Positions 36,901 to 48,369 of a stretch of DNA of 64,000 bases are shown here, piece by piece. The notes beneath the pieces are model-generated. The model worked only from the letters and a program-made list of their open reading frames with translations, did not search any database and had not been told where the DNA came from. Made by a program: the position numbers and the translations under genes. Source of the DNA: Lucifuga dentata (lineage: Eukaryota > Chordata > Actinopteri > Ophidiiformes > Bythitidae). Where the stretch lies: NCBI GenBank assembly GCA_014773175.1, contig VXCM01000034.1, forward strand, positions 183,489 to 247,488, in the 5' to 3' direction. Every line of letters begins with the position of its first letter. The stretch's first letter is position 1.

Positions 36901-39900
36901 TATGCCCTATCTCCAGTTTCCTCAGGATCACAGAGAGGAATATTCCTTAATGCGTACGTGCTGTAACATGTACCCTGGACACACAGACAAGATTTTGGAA
37001 GGCACACAAGGTTATACAAATATATCATATAGTGCAAATGTGAAATCAGTGAACATTTTTATAATGATTACTACAAACTCAGTGAACTGGTGTGGTACAT
37101 TCAGATCATGAGAGGACATTCAACTTAATATTCACACCTGCACTTCTGACACCTGGCTGTAATGCAGCATTGTTTTATAGTGCAGTGGTTCTCAAACTGC
37201 AGTACCTGTACTACCAGTGATACTTGAAGCGCCTCCTGGTGGTATGCCAAATGACTCCAATGAAATTTCTGCAGAAAATCAAAATATTTGAAATCTATTT
37301 AAACTCTGTTATTGTGGGCAATTATCCATAAATAAAATGGGTTCCATTAAGAAATAGATTTTTATTTTTATTGTTATTATTTTCTTTTAATTGAGAATTA
37401 ACTAATCTCACATGCACTCCATGTACTTCTGTTCTACACAGGGGTCAGTAACATTTACTTAAGTACTTACTTCACTTAATTATTTAATATGTACAATATT
37501 GTAATTTCAGTAGAGCACACATGCACACAATAATTTTTTTTTTTTTTTGATTTGGTGGCTTGTTGATGAGGTGGTCCTCAGATGTTGTGGTTCACTCAGA
37601 AGCTCAGGGTTTGAGAACCACTCCTATAGTATGACATGAAGTGGTACAATTCAGTGGGGACAGAGCAATGTCTACCTCTAGAAGGAGTATATGCAGAATG
37701 TTCAGGCTGGGTGTAGTTACTCTTTAAGTAGCTGGTGATGTATGTATGTACAGTATGTATAAAAGTGTATGTGTACTTCTCCAGCTGATTGGAGGTATGG
37801 ACCTTTAGATGGGACAAAAAACAGTGTTAATAGTTTTATGAGTACCCAAAGTGGGAAATGTCACAACCTCATAATAATGTGCATCCAGTGATTGATAAAT
37901 AAGATTCTTTTAGTTTACACACTGCACTTCACTATGGTAACATCTTAATCCACTTTTATACTATTTTATATTTAACTAAACTACATTTATTTGCAGGACA
38001 TACCAGGAAAGACAGAACTGACAACAACGGCACAGAAAATGAATAATGTGGACCGTGAACATTGAAACTTAAAACATAAAATGTATAAAAACTCTGCTTT
38101 CTTTCAAACTTCTTGGTTTGTGTGTGTGTGTTCTCTCTTTCTCTAGGGATGCTCTCCTGACCAGCACTGTGAACTGTGTGACCAGTTTCTTCTCAGGGTT
38201 TGCCATCTTCTCTGTGCTTGGATACATGGCCTACAAACACGGGGTGAAAATAGAAGATGTGGCAACAGAAGGTCCATGTCGGCTACACAGACATGAAACA
38301 CCGTGGGGGGGAATTCATTAAAAAAATCGTGTTATGTTGAACATCATAGCTACTCTTTTGTGTGTATGGATATTTGTGTGTCTGTGTATGCATGTGTCTG
38401 TGTGTGTAAATGTGTAAGTACAGGTGCAGGACTGGTGTTTATCATCTACCCAGAGGCAATTTCTACACTACCTGGATCAACATTTTGGGCTATCGTGTTT
38501 TTCATCATGTTGCTGACTCTGGGCATTGACAGCGCGGTGAGTACCGATGACCAGTAAGAGACAATAGAATAGAATAGAATAGAACAGAATAGAATAGAAT
38601 AGAATCATTCTATTGTTCTGATTAATAACAGCAATTTCACTGCTGCTGCTCTCTGTCTCTCTCTCTCTCTCTCTTACATACACACACACATTGAGTGTCT
38701 GTCTGTCTTACTCCTCTCAGCTATTTAGTTCATAAATGAGCATTTACAGAAGAGCTGATCATGCATTTTCTCACCAATATATTATTTCCATCTCTCATAA
38801 AGTGAAGAGATCACTATCAGAGATTTAATGGACTCAGTATCATTTTTGCCAGGTTTTTTTGTTGTTATTAAAGACAGTCTTAAAATCTTGTGATCTGTTC
38901 TGACTCGCAATCAGATTACACAAACATCAGTATAAAATCTGACTGAAAACTTGACATCACCGTTTGGAAAAATAGCACCGAGTATGAAAGCTAGATAGAG
39001 ATTTGTGATACATTTCTCTCCAGATGGGAGGCATGGAGGCCGTCCTCACAGGACTAACAGACGACTTCAAGATCCTCAAGAGGAACAGGAAGTTCTTCAC
39101 CTTCATCACAGCCTTTGGAACCTTCCTGATCGCTCTTTTCTGCATTACTAATGTCAGTATCAGGCTTTATTGTGCCATATTGTTACACTCGAAGTTATCT
39201 TTGACGAAATCATAATGCTAGCTGCGGTAGAGCTCCAAAGAAGAAAAGTCTTTTTTGTGCTCTTTTCAGCCCTGAGGGAAAACAAAGGACAGTCTATGGA
39301 GTATCCAAGTCTCATGATGCTATGTCATCACATGGTTAATTCCTAAAAATGTCACATAACTCCAAATGATTCAATGTTAATAACATGTCAACCATTGCAT
39401 CAAACTGAAAACTAATTAGGGGTTTCTTTACTGTGTACCCGGAAAGCAAATTATGATTTTCTTTTTCTCTATAGTCCCCATTCATTCATTCATTCACATG
39501 AGTTCATCACTGGTGGAAAACATTTTGATCACATAAACACAAACTTTGGAAACAGAAGTGTATTATATTAGTGAATAACATGCCTTAATCAAATCACAAA
39601 ACCAGTGAGAATGTGAATGTTGGTTTTGTCATGTAGCTTGATGGTATGAGACTCTGCACGGCACCACTCCAAAGGCAAATAAAAGACTGAAAAAACACAC
39701 GGAATCTCTTTTTCATCCATGCATGGTTGAAAGGGAATTCTAAACATGAATTTGCATTATGTTTTAGAAAGTTTGAAGCACTAGTGCTTAATTGCACATC
39801 AAGCTTTCACTTTGTATCGGTGGGTGAAGATTTTTTTTTGCACCACTCTCACACACAAACACACACTCCTTTGTCTTCTTTTCTCTCTCTCTCACTGTCT

Positions 39901-42522
39901 ACCTCCCTGTAGGGTGGGATCTATGTGCTGACCCTATTAGATAAGTATGCAGCAGGGACATCCATATTATTTGGTGTGTTGATCGAGGCCATCGGAGTGT
40001 CATGGTTTTATGGTAAGACATTCTACTGCGCTTTGCATTATATTTAATTCTGATTGAATGATATTTTCTCTCAGTCACTTATACACACCCCACCATCCTG
40101 TTCCAAGAATTTAAAAAAAAAATAAAAAATTTAGTAAACATCAGCAACTTGTAGAAGAAGAACTGGTAGAACTAGTGCAGAAGTGAAGAAATAAAAGTAG
40201 GTAAAGGTAATCAAACCTATAGACACTATGAATGAAAAATTTAGAATCATAAAATATGGTTCAGTAATTCTAGCCTACACAATTGATGCCATAGTGTACC
40301 GTAGTGTGCTATAGTGTCACTTTGCTGTAATAAGCAAGCAGTCATGAAATCTGTCTTATCTCCATGTCCCAGAGATAGGGCCAGCCCATGGTGTAGGCGA
40401 ACTCGGTGGTCGCCAAGGGCCCCGCGGCCGCTAGGGGGCATTTCGCGTCAAGGGTGAAACTAAAGTGAACTCTCCTAAATAAGTTCAAGAGCTGCAGAGA
40501 CATAACTTAATCTATGCACTAACTTTGTGAGCTATACCTTGCCTGATAAAAGTGGAAACAGTATATATAGAGCTCAATGTGCATAGACACTAACGCTGTG
40601 TTATAAAATGCATCTTTATTCAGCTCAGAACTATTATAACTTATGCATATTATGGTTTGATATTATGTTTTAGTCAAGATTAGGCTCATAGGAGATTTAA
40701 CAAATATTTATGGAGTGGGTTTGGGAAATTCTGGGATGTAACGTTAATACTGCAGAATGGGAGGTAAAGGTAGCCACGCCCCTTTTGTATGTTATTAGAA
40801 ATTACAAATTGCCTAGGGGCCCTAGGCAAGTACAAACTTGCCTAGGGCCCCCAGAAAGGCTAGGGCCGGCCCTGCCCAGAGGCAATGAAAAAAGGACAAG
40901 GTTCAAAACACAAGATTACATATGGGAAAACATAAACCAGCCTAACTAACTTATCAAGTCTTGGAAATCTTGGTAACAACCCTCAGAGAAGGAAATGAAA
41001 ATCCCCCATATGAACCTTTTTAGAATAACAAATGGAAGAAACCTTGGCAGGCTCTTTCCAGGAGAGAGCCGATAACATACAAATCAAAAATTGACAATAT
41101 CATGAACAATTACGATCAGATAATGAAGTTGAAGGATGATACATGATGGGGCATGTGGGAGTTTGGCAGCCAGTGCAGGCACTGCTAAGTCTTGCAAAAT
41201 CAGTGGAAGATCATGTTTAACTTCCTTTGTACTGTTCTAGGAGACAATTTATTTGGCACAAGAACCTTTCTGTAGCGTACTATGATTTAATGTTGTTTGT
41301 ATATGACTCTCGACAGTATCATTTGCTGTGTGTCTCCGCTCCAGGCGTGGACCGCTTCAGTGAGGATATTGAGCGCATGATGGGCTTCAAGCCAGGACTC
41401 TACTGGAGGCTCTGCTGGAAATTTGTCAGCCCAGCCTTTCTGCTGGTGAGAGGAATATATTGTAAAAGTTACAATTAGCTGGTTTGTGCAGACATCAGTC
41501 ATTTTAAAATCTATATTCAGTTTTCGCTGGTCTGAGTTCTTATTTTTGTTGGATTTATCCTTGGTTTGGTTTCACACAGAAAATTTTCAAATGAAACAAA
41601 AGTCATGTAACACCTCTTGCTCTGCTCATTGGTCAGAAATGTCTGGGTGCAGGAGTGAGAATATGTTTGAAAAAGTTATTGTATGCCATTAACAAGGAAC
41701 AAAAGCACAACTACCATATGTTCCCAGTCATGCTCATCATTTGGGCCATATATCAAGAACAAATTTGGAATTGTTACTGTTAAATCTAGAGCATGGTAAA
41801 CAGAAGCAGCAACTGGAGATAGAAACGACTGGATGGAATGGATGGAAATTGAATTTAAGGTAAACATTTTTAAAGGCAAACTTAAGGATAAGTCCTTTGT
41901 AGTATTTTGAGCATACTTGTTAAATTTAATGGAAAGAATCCACATGTGTTCTTTTCTCTTTTTTTGAGCAGAATGTTTATCTCATTGGGCACAGGAGGCA
42001 TATTCTGCTCTCAAGCTTGTGAACTGGTTCAGAAGTTTACATGCAGCAATTTTGTAAATGTGGAGTATGCACGTGAATTGGTGGCTCAACTTAAATGCTG
42101 TTGCTCAGCCTCTGCGGTTAGTCCATTTGATGAACTGTTTGACTTACAGGCACAGTTGAACAATTTAAGAGTTCAGGACCTGACCATGTTATATCATACA
42201 TTAATGAACACATGGTTGAGACTTCTTGTGAGGCAGCAGTTTAGCAGATGTGCATTATTTCTTAAGCTCTCAACTACTCTGTACCTATTTGTCACATATG
42301 ATGTTGATTTAGAAAAGTCATTGACATTTATTGTTAGATAGCAAACTCTCTGAAAGAGATTGATGCTTGTTACAATTCTTAGGAAATCCCAATTGAAAGA
42401 TAACAGGACAGTTTTTTAGACTAAGCTGTGGCAATGATATTGGTGTTTTAATAATTTATATACCACAGGTTTAATATTTTATCAAAACAATATTAAGCAT
42501 CCAAAAAAGACATTATTATAGA

Positions 42523-42593
<71 letters not shown>

Positions 42594-42661
42594 NNNNNNN
42601 NNNNNNNNNNNNNNNNNNNNNNNNNNNNNNNNNNNNNNNNNNNNNNNNNNNNNNNNNNNNN

Positions 42662-42709
<48 letters not shown>

Positions 42710-43974
42710 ATAATTTATATATTTATTGTAATTTATCTATATATATATATATATATATACTTAGTATGCTGTCAGTGTCCATGTACACACCCTGCAATGC
42801 ACAGTTAAAATATGACCCTATGAGAGTAAATCCAGCCTCGGGCCCCCCCACCCCCAAGGCCTTGGCTAATTGCCAACCTCTGAATTCTTGCAGAAGTATA
42901 ATGATGTTTATAACTATCAGCAGTGGAGTGGCATAGTGAAAAGATGCATTAGCCCTTATCAGTTCCCAGTTCCCGTTAAACTGTCAGGCTCTTTATCAGT
43001 AATACATTTATGAAACAGCTCAGTGTCTGGACAGCTGCACGCAACATTTTGGCCTTATCAAAGCTGGCATTTTACATGGACAAAGAGAAATTATATGGCC
43101 TTTAATACTTAGCCAGAGAAAAGGAGGGGGAAGCTGACCTCTCCATGATGCATAACTGCTAATGACATTTCTGGGGGACAGGGTCGTGAATACAGTTGAA
43201 CAGGTGAATCAGGTTACAGAGACGAAGAATAGTTTATTGTAGTATGCATCAACCCCAGAGGATGACTGTTTTCAGTCAAAACAGCAAAACCCAGCCAAAC
43301 TCAATTCAGAATGTAATGAACAAAGTGTTTCAGAGGATTATGGAGGGTCTGTAATAAGAGGCATCTGTTGACCTTAGTTTCATACTCCTTCTCTGTTTCT
43401 CAGTTTTTCATTTAGATCTTTGTCATGCAGAGAAACCAAAATTGGGTGTAGCAATAGAATTACGTATGCCAATAAATTCAACATGACCTGTGTGTTTGTT
43501 TCTATTTTTCCCTCCCAGTTTGTGGTAATAGCCAGCGCTGTGAAATCTTCAGACCTCAAGTATGACGACTACATCTTCCCTCAGTGGTCCAACATAGTGG
43601 GCTGGGGTGTGGCCATGTCCTCCATGCTGTTTGTCCCCTGCTATGCCATTTATAAGTTCTTCAGTTTGCCAGGAACATTCAAAGAGGTCGGTGTCAACGT
43701 ATCTGATGTGTGACATGGGGTGAAACATTAATTGTGGACTGCTGTATATTCGCTTGGTAAACACTAAAGAGAGGGAAATGGTTCAAAATCAGGACTTCAC
43801 ATAACAGAAGTAATATTCATAACAGAAGTCACTCATAAATGTAAATGTATGGTTGTAGCTACAGGGCTTGTTCATGCCTTCAAACAATATTTAAACAAAA
43901 ATCTTATTTATAAGTGAACTTTTAATCTTCAGCTTGATGACACTGGTTCTGTGAGAGCATTTTGACACTTGCAT

Positions 43975-44012
<38 letters not shown>

Positions 44013-44826
44013 GTATGTACACTCACAGATACACCCTTGCAACCATCCCAACACCATAGAAACCACCAATCAAGTGTCCTAAAGACCATTGCAACCACCC
44101 AGAACACCATAGCAACTGCCCTAGTAACCACCCAGAACACCACAGCATCCACTCTAACAACCACCCCAAGCACCATAGCAACCACCCTAGCAACTGCCCA
44201 GAACACCATAGCAAACCATAGCAACTACCCAAAAGACCTTAGCAAACAACCCTAGCAAAGGCCCAGAACACCATACCAACCACCCAAAACAGCATAGCAA
44301 CTACTCTAGCAGAACACCATCGCAGTCAGAATGGGTTAATTCTGGCAAGCCATCACTGATAACAAAATACATGCCATAAAATCTGCCAAACATTTAAGAA
44401 TCACACAATGAATTAGATTATTTTGGAGTACATTTTGAGATATATTTAAAGGGTAGTTTGGTGTATGTACAATATTTTGAGAATGATGTGTTATGATTAC
44501 TTGTTTTGCAGAGGATAGCCTATTGCATCACTCCTGAACATGAACATCATATGGCGGCAGAAGGCAACATACGGCAGTTCACAGTAAGGAAAAAGCTTAT
44601 TTTCTTTTATCTAAGAGTGATAACTTGAAATGGTGAAATGTTTCAAATTACTGTGGATTTGTACACATTGAACTATTTGCGAAGTGAAAATAGACCTGAA
44701 AAATGGAGTTAGTGTTTAAAATGATTGAGTATGAAAGTAAAAAGGTAAGGACATTATATACGTAAATGCATTGGACCCAATATTTTCTTTATTGTTTTTC
44801 AGCTAAGACACTGGTTGGCCATCTGA
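18942..44826 (+). CDS. slc6a2: Sodium-dependent noradrenaline transporter (SLC6A2/NET), 14 coding exons
   Basis: Exons: 18942-19239, 22656-22787, 23974-24211, 31189-31327, 32410-32544, 33143-33246, 38147-38271, 38424-38536, 39024-39152, 39913-40012, 41345-41445, 43519-43686, 44512-44583, 44803-44826. All phases join, giving 625 aa (human 617). The start ATG has A at -3 and matches the family's N-terminal length. It is a 12-helix plasma-membrane Na+/Cl- symporter that returns noradrenaline and dopamine to nerve terminals. Visible: [13 protein letters not shown] then TM1 with the amine-binding Asp83 ([15 protein letters not shown]); extracellular loop 2 with paired Cys184/Cys193 and N-glycosylation sequons at 192, 200 and 206; [17 protein letters not shown] and terminal HWLAI, which mark NET rather than DAT. 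Donors at 38272 (GTCCAT) and 43687 (GTCGGT) are weak. An untranslated first exon was not located. Confidence 0.96.
21129..21459. mobile_element. hAT-type MITE in SLC6A2 intron 1
   Basis: Termini TAGAGATGGCA and TGCCATCCCTA are inverted copies with small differences. The 8-bp flanks GTTAGTAT and GTTAGCAT differ at one base, as expected of an aged hAT target duplication. The 67-bp internal repeat around N 21307 (21240-21306 and 21308-21374) is an assembly duplication, so the true element is about 260 bp. Confidence 0.8.
24634..25136 (+). mobile_element. 5'-truncated RTE-type LINE with 15-bp target duplication
   Basis: About 500 bp of the 3' end of an RTE-clade non-LTR retrotransposon ending in a (GAA)n tail. 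Perfect 15-bp direct repeats AGTCATAGTTACCGT flank it at 24619-24633 and 25137-25151. Inserted in SLC6A2 intron 3 in the sense direction. The intact repeats and open frame indicate a young insertion. Confidence 0.9.
24640..25101 (+). pseudogene. RTE reverse transcriptase C-terminal fragment
   Basis: 153 codons open to a stop near the element's 3' end. Conserved pieces are [65 protein letters not shown] and [11 protein letters not shown], the typical C-terminus after the RT domain of RTE-clade ORF2. The endonuclease and RT catalytic core are absent, so this is a dead fragment despite being uninterrupted. Confidence 0.9.
25536..26148. mobile_element. Probable MITE with GGGTATA-rich inverted ends
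   Basis: The left end TGTAACAGCCCAAGATATAC and right end CTATACCC..CTGCTACA are imperfect inverted repeats, and related palindromic GGGTATA/TATACCC blocks recur inside. A CCAT lies at each border (25532-25535, 26149-26152), a possible short target duplication. A 62-bp internal repeat around N 26055 is an assembly artefact. Superfamily not recognised. Confidence 0.55.
25810..26289. repeat. Perfect 52-bp inverted repeat
   Basis: 25810-25861 is the exact reverse complement of 26238-26289, with 376 bp between. The left arm lies inside the MITE-like unit ending at 26148 and the right arm outside it, so the arms are not that unit's terminal repeats. Confidence 0.85.
28508..28665. repeat. Dispersed fish repeat fragment
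   Basis: Contains AAATGTATTTGTATAGCCCAA followed by a stretch ending GGGAAAAACTCCCT, a motif order I recognise from a very common teleost interspersed repeat. No termini or target duplication seen. Confidence 0.5.
32005..32252. mobile_element. Small foldback/MITE-like element with 9-bp direct repeats
   Basis: CATACAGTT flanks it at 31996-32004 and 32253-32261. Inside, CCTATGTTCCCAGGG near the left end is inverted near the right end, with further ACATAGATACGC repeats. It includes a 16-bp-stem hairpin at 32168-32204 (ATTCTGTTAACACACA arm, one mismatch). In the SLC6A2 intron before the exon at 32410. Confidence 0.6.
33614..34060. mobile_element. Internally deleted Tc1-type MITE, copy B
   Basis: Inverted termini CAGTGGGGTCAAAAAGTCTG and the matching right end closing in CCCCCACTG are flanked by TA on both sides (33612-33613, 34061-34062). 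The interior matches copy A at 7893. The 66-bp duplicate around N 33989 (33923-33988 and 33990-34055) is an assembly artefact, so the real length is about 380 bp. In an SLC6A2 intron. Confidence 0.88.
35340..36260 (-). mobile_element. L2-type LINE 3' fragment
   Basis: The minus strand translates to [18 protein letters not shown] and, further on, [20 protein letters not shown] then [11 protein letters not shown], the conserved end of L2-like reverse transcriptases. Frame breaks separate the pieces. The plus-strand (ATTT)n block at about 35348-35380 is the element's A-rich simple-repeat 3' tail, which fixes the orientation. In the SLC6A2 intron between 33246 and 38147. Confidence 0.78.
37183..37623. 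mobile_element. hAT (Charlie-like) MITE
   Basis: Left terminus CAGTGGTTCTCAAACTG and right terminus GGTTTGAGAACCACTC form the classic hAT inverted ends. The 8-bp flanks TTATAGTG and CTATAGTA agree at the six central bases. In an SLC6A2 intron. Confidence 0.82.
38562..38605. repeat. (AATAG)n microsatellite
   Basis: About eight pentanucleotide units, one with a C substitution, 25 bp after the exon ending at 38536. Confidence 0.92.
40375..40874. mobile_element. hAT-like non-autonomous element with GGGCCGGCCC-type ends
   Basis: The left end AGGGCCAGCCC and right end GGGCCGGCCCT are inverted copies. CCCAGAG flanks both sides (40368-40374, 40875-40881), a 7-8-bp target-duplication pattern. Unusually GC-rich ends in an AT-rich intron of SLC6A2. 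Confidence 0.6.
42525..42708. repeat. (TG)n, 68-bp N gap, (ATAG)n compound microsatellite
   Basis: TG repeats to 42593, a 68-base N run 42594-42661, then ATAG tetranucleotides. The gap lies inside the repeat and in an intron, so no exon is lost. Confidence 0.95.
43519..43713 (+). CDS. slc6a2: Alternative SLC6A2 terminal exon by donor read-through
   Basis: The canonical exon ends at 43686 before GTCGGT, a poor donor. Reading on in frame adds eight codons (VGVNVSDV) and a TGA at 43711-43713, giving a 602-aa protein that lacks the HWLAI tail. C-terminal splice forms of mammalian NET are known. Whether this one is made is inference. Confidence 0.35.
   Translation, partial: FVVIASAVKSSDLKYDDYIFPQWSNIVGWGVAMSSMLFVPCYAIYKFFSLPGTFKEVGVNVSDV
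43978..44330. repeat. (CA)n plus ACCATAGCAAC minisatellite
   Basis: A CA run (about 43980-44012) is followed by roughly 280 bp of imperfect tandem units built on CCCAGAACACCATAGCAACC and variants. It lies between the last two canonical splice events of SLC6A2, downstream of the alternative stop. Confidence 0.85.
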
Positions 44827-46640
44827 TGACAAATACCCAGAATTCTATCATCCATCCTCACATCTGGTGTATTAAGAGTTGCTATGTGGTGCCAGTGGGA
44901 AGACTGCCAAGGAGAGCACCAACCGTTTCCCCTGCATTCGCTACCAAAGCCTCCACAGTAGTTTATAAGCACTTTGATTTTAAAATTATGCCTGTTATAT
45001 TTTAAAACCATTTCTGCATGATCATGCAGCTCAAGAGGCAGAGTGCCCCTTGTGGTGAATTTCCTGCTGTTTGCCCATTGACATGATTTTGGTTTTTCTA
45101 CATATAAATGTGCATTTGCACAGTAGTTATGATTTTGCATTGGCTGAATTCTTGTTAATATCTAGTGTATAAGTTAGATAATAAAAAGCAAAACAAAAAC
45201 TTCCCATTTCCCTTCATATGACTATATGGGGAAATTTAAATTGTTTGCCTTTTTAAAGTATTTAGGCATGTCACCATTTCAAAATAGTGAATTGAAGTGT
45301 CCCCCTCCCTCCCCCAATGCTCTGTATGTGCACACAATGTACATATGTTATTACCCCTGCTGTTCTGTTGGTGGAGTGGCTTATCTGTGTCAGTGCCTTA
45401 TCAAGCCAGACACTCCGCACAGGAAGAAATAAAATAAACTATGTTGACTCAGGAACCCACTGAATCAAACCACAGTTTGTGGATGGTAATCTCTCAGTTT
45501 TGACCCAGTCCTTTGATATTCATCTCAAAGAGCTGGAGGTCAAATATGCATCAAGTCAAGCTCCTGCACAAACAGGAAAGAGAAAACAGGCCTGATGTTC
45601 TGGTGTTGCGTCACATTATACAACAATAAAGGGAATAATGCATGCAAAATCTTTTAGCATGTATTGCAGTCACTCCAGAGCTTTAAAATAAGTCCTGAGG
45701 AAGGTTACATGAAAATAATTTTACCTCTTTATCTCACAACAAGGCTGTTTCTCAAACACTGACTAAGGCTGAACCTGGTCAGTGTCTGGCTGCTCACTGA
45801 AGGTAAAGGTGGGAAATTCAGCAAAACAAATGGCGTAACTGTTACAAATAGTTGTGTGTTATAGTTGTGTGACTCTTTCCAAATTGTTGTCTGGTCAGTG
45901 CTTTTAAGGAATATATGTGGCTTTTCCTCCAAAGAGACAGACATAGAGTGAGCTTGAATGTGTGTGAGTGTGTATTTGGGCTTTGTTGCCTAAAATGCAG
46001 TAAGTATGCTGTTAGTGAGCAGTACACTGAGGAATGACAACTGTCTGAAATGCCTCATTGTACTGAAAATTAACCATGAATGACAACTTTTGTGTTTTCA
46101 TTTGAATCATATCTCTTTTTGTCTTTTCTTTTTCACCACAGAAGTGCCAAAATGTTCCTTTAGGAATGTTTTGTTATCTTTTGATTCTCAATAAATTCAG
46201 TAATTACAGAAGTTACATTTAAATATTTCAGCCCTTATTGAAAGGAATAAAGCCACAAATAAAAAAAATCCAATATATGTGGAATATATAAGATATTGGG
46301 AAATATATAAATGAAAAATATATAAATATATTCTTTTGTTATATATCTAAACTTGTATTTATCAAATTGTTTATAACAAAAAGTGAATGTAAAGTATTTT
46401 AAATGTTACTGTCTACTGTCATAACATGGTGTTTGATGTATAGTTAAGATGAACTATATAGAAAAGTATTCTTCAGTGTAATCCGGGGCTGCTTTCTGTA
46501 TATGAATCGCCCTGGTTTTCCTGGACTATGTTTACAAAAATACTATGTACAATACCAATGTCCTGTTGAACGTGAGTGACAACTATCTATAAAAAAAGTC
46601 AGAATTATTCACACTATGCTAATAAAGAGTTTCTTCTACA
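44827..46640 (+). other. slc6a2: SLC6A2 3'UTR with several poly(A) signals
   Basis: No new exon after the stop at 44824-44826. AATAAA occurs at 45428 and 45433 (overlapping), 46190 and 46621. The last, followed by T-rich sequence, is the best distal end. The actual ends used cannot be told from sequence. Confidence 0.45.
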
Positions 46641-48369
46641 CACACGAGGCCTTGAGCTGTGACTTTCTGTTAGCAGTTTATAGAGTCTTGATAATCTAAG
46701 ACTGTTAACTATGCAACAGCTTTGGTTCTAATTTCTTTAGTGTTTTAGACTGAATGATAGGCACCTACATCATATTAAAGACAAAAAAAAAAAAAAAAAA
46801 AAAATCCTTACAAAAACAAGAGCATCATCTGCATATTGTGCTAATTGTTCTTTTTTCTCATAAAAATGGTATTTTATCTTTAGGAGGTAGTGTCAGATTC
46901 CACTTGACTGATGATTAATCAGTGTTAGTTTCATTCAAATTTTCTTTAATAGAATTTGAGTTTCTCTTTTCTTACATTTTTACTAGCCATAGTGTTGATC
47001 GGTTTTGTAGAGTGGGCCTGTCACAAATCAATTATTCTGAAAAAATGCTGTTCCAGCTTGCTTCTAGAAATGCAAACCACTTCTGTTTCTTTGCGTATAA
47101 AACAGCTTCTATGACAAAAAAAAAAAAAAAAAAAAAATGTTTGGTTATCATAAAACTGTTTCTCCTTATCAGTTTTTTCATCATTTATAGTTTTGGTATG
47201 ATCCCCAGCTGTTCTCCCATGGGTGTTAACAGGGTGGGACAGTAGGGCACCTGCAACAGTGATGAGGCAGAATGTTGTCTAAAGAGGCATTCCATAAAAT
47301 CCAGGGAGACAAACTGGGAGTAAAGCAGCTGATTTTGTCATACTGTATGTCACTATAGAGACAATAGAACACAGCTCAAACCATACCAAACATGCTCAGT
47401 ACTTTCTCACTGTTGTTCAGTACCACATACTGTACATCAAATACAAAGAAATTTTCTGTGTTTAGAAATGTGGATTCACCTTTGACACCCATGATAGCTA
47501 ATTTATCCGTAAAGGAAGTGGAAAAAAAGCTTGGATATGTACTGCAGAAGGTTCAAGCCATTAATTTAGTGTTAGGATGACATAAGAGTCAAAAATAACC
47601 CTTGCAGCTTTCGCTAATATCTCTTCAATGAATGACAGAGTGGATGCAAAACATGAAACTGGCTTTCCTGGATTATGTAGTCTTCCTGAGAGAAGGCAGA
47701 AGCCAAGCCTTGAAATTAAGCTGTGAAAGAAACCCACCAATGCAGACCAATGCTCCTGTTTGATTCTCACCATCTACTTCAGCATAAATAGGGTGAAACA
47801 TGAAACTTGCACTTGTGAGCAGAGAAAATATCAACACTGAGGGCTTGGACAAGAACAGAAGCATAACCAGCAGGCAGTGAAATCCTGTGGTTCTATCCTG
47901 ACTGATCTTTGTCAAATCCAAAAGTAAGTCCAAAGAAAACTCGATTGTTTCCAAAAAGTTTCCAAAGAGTGAAAACAAAGCATGAATCAGTGTGTAGTCC
48001 ACAATGACAACATTACATGATAAGAAACGCACAAGTAACTGTAACTCATGGCATTTCTTTGCTGCTTCTTACCAAAAATGGTATGAATTCTATTTTAAGA
48101 AATGATCATCTCCTTGTGGACTTTTTGCCAGCTGCCTTTGCAATTTAAGTTTTTTTTTTTTTTTTTTTTTTTTGCCTCTTGCTTTTATTGAATAGTTCAG
48201 AGAAGAGAAACAGTATATTTACATGTGCAGAATATTGCTCTTTCCATCTATACTGTGATGAAGGCAAAAATGCTGCGACATAAGTTGTGTATACTGATGG
48301 AATTAATATTTGTAATTTGGTTAATGTACATGATTTGTTACTTAATCGGCTTCATTAAGCACTTTATAC

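Noticed and set aside
41907..42341. 144-codon plus-strand frame in the last large SLC6A2 intron
   Set aside because: No family recognised, no splice context, and homology requires direct joining of exons 41445 and 43519.
43978..44330. CRISPR-like array
   Set aside because: Units are contiguous and imperfect with no unique spacers, in vertebrate intronic DNA; it is a minisatellite.
18942..44826. Dopamine transporter (SLC6A3) instead of SLC6A2
   Set aside because: [37 protein letters not shown] and HWLAI follow NET, and the neighbour is LPCAT2, not LPCAT1.
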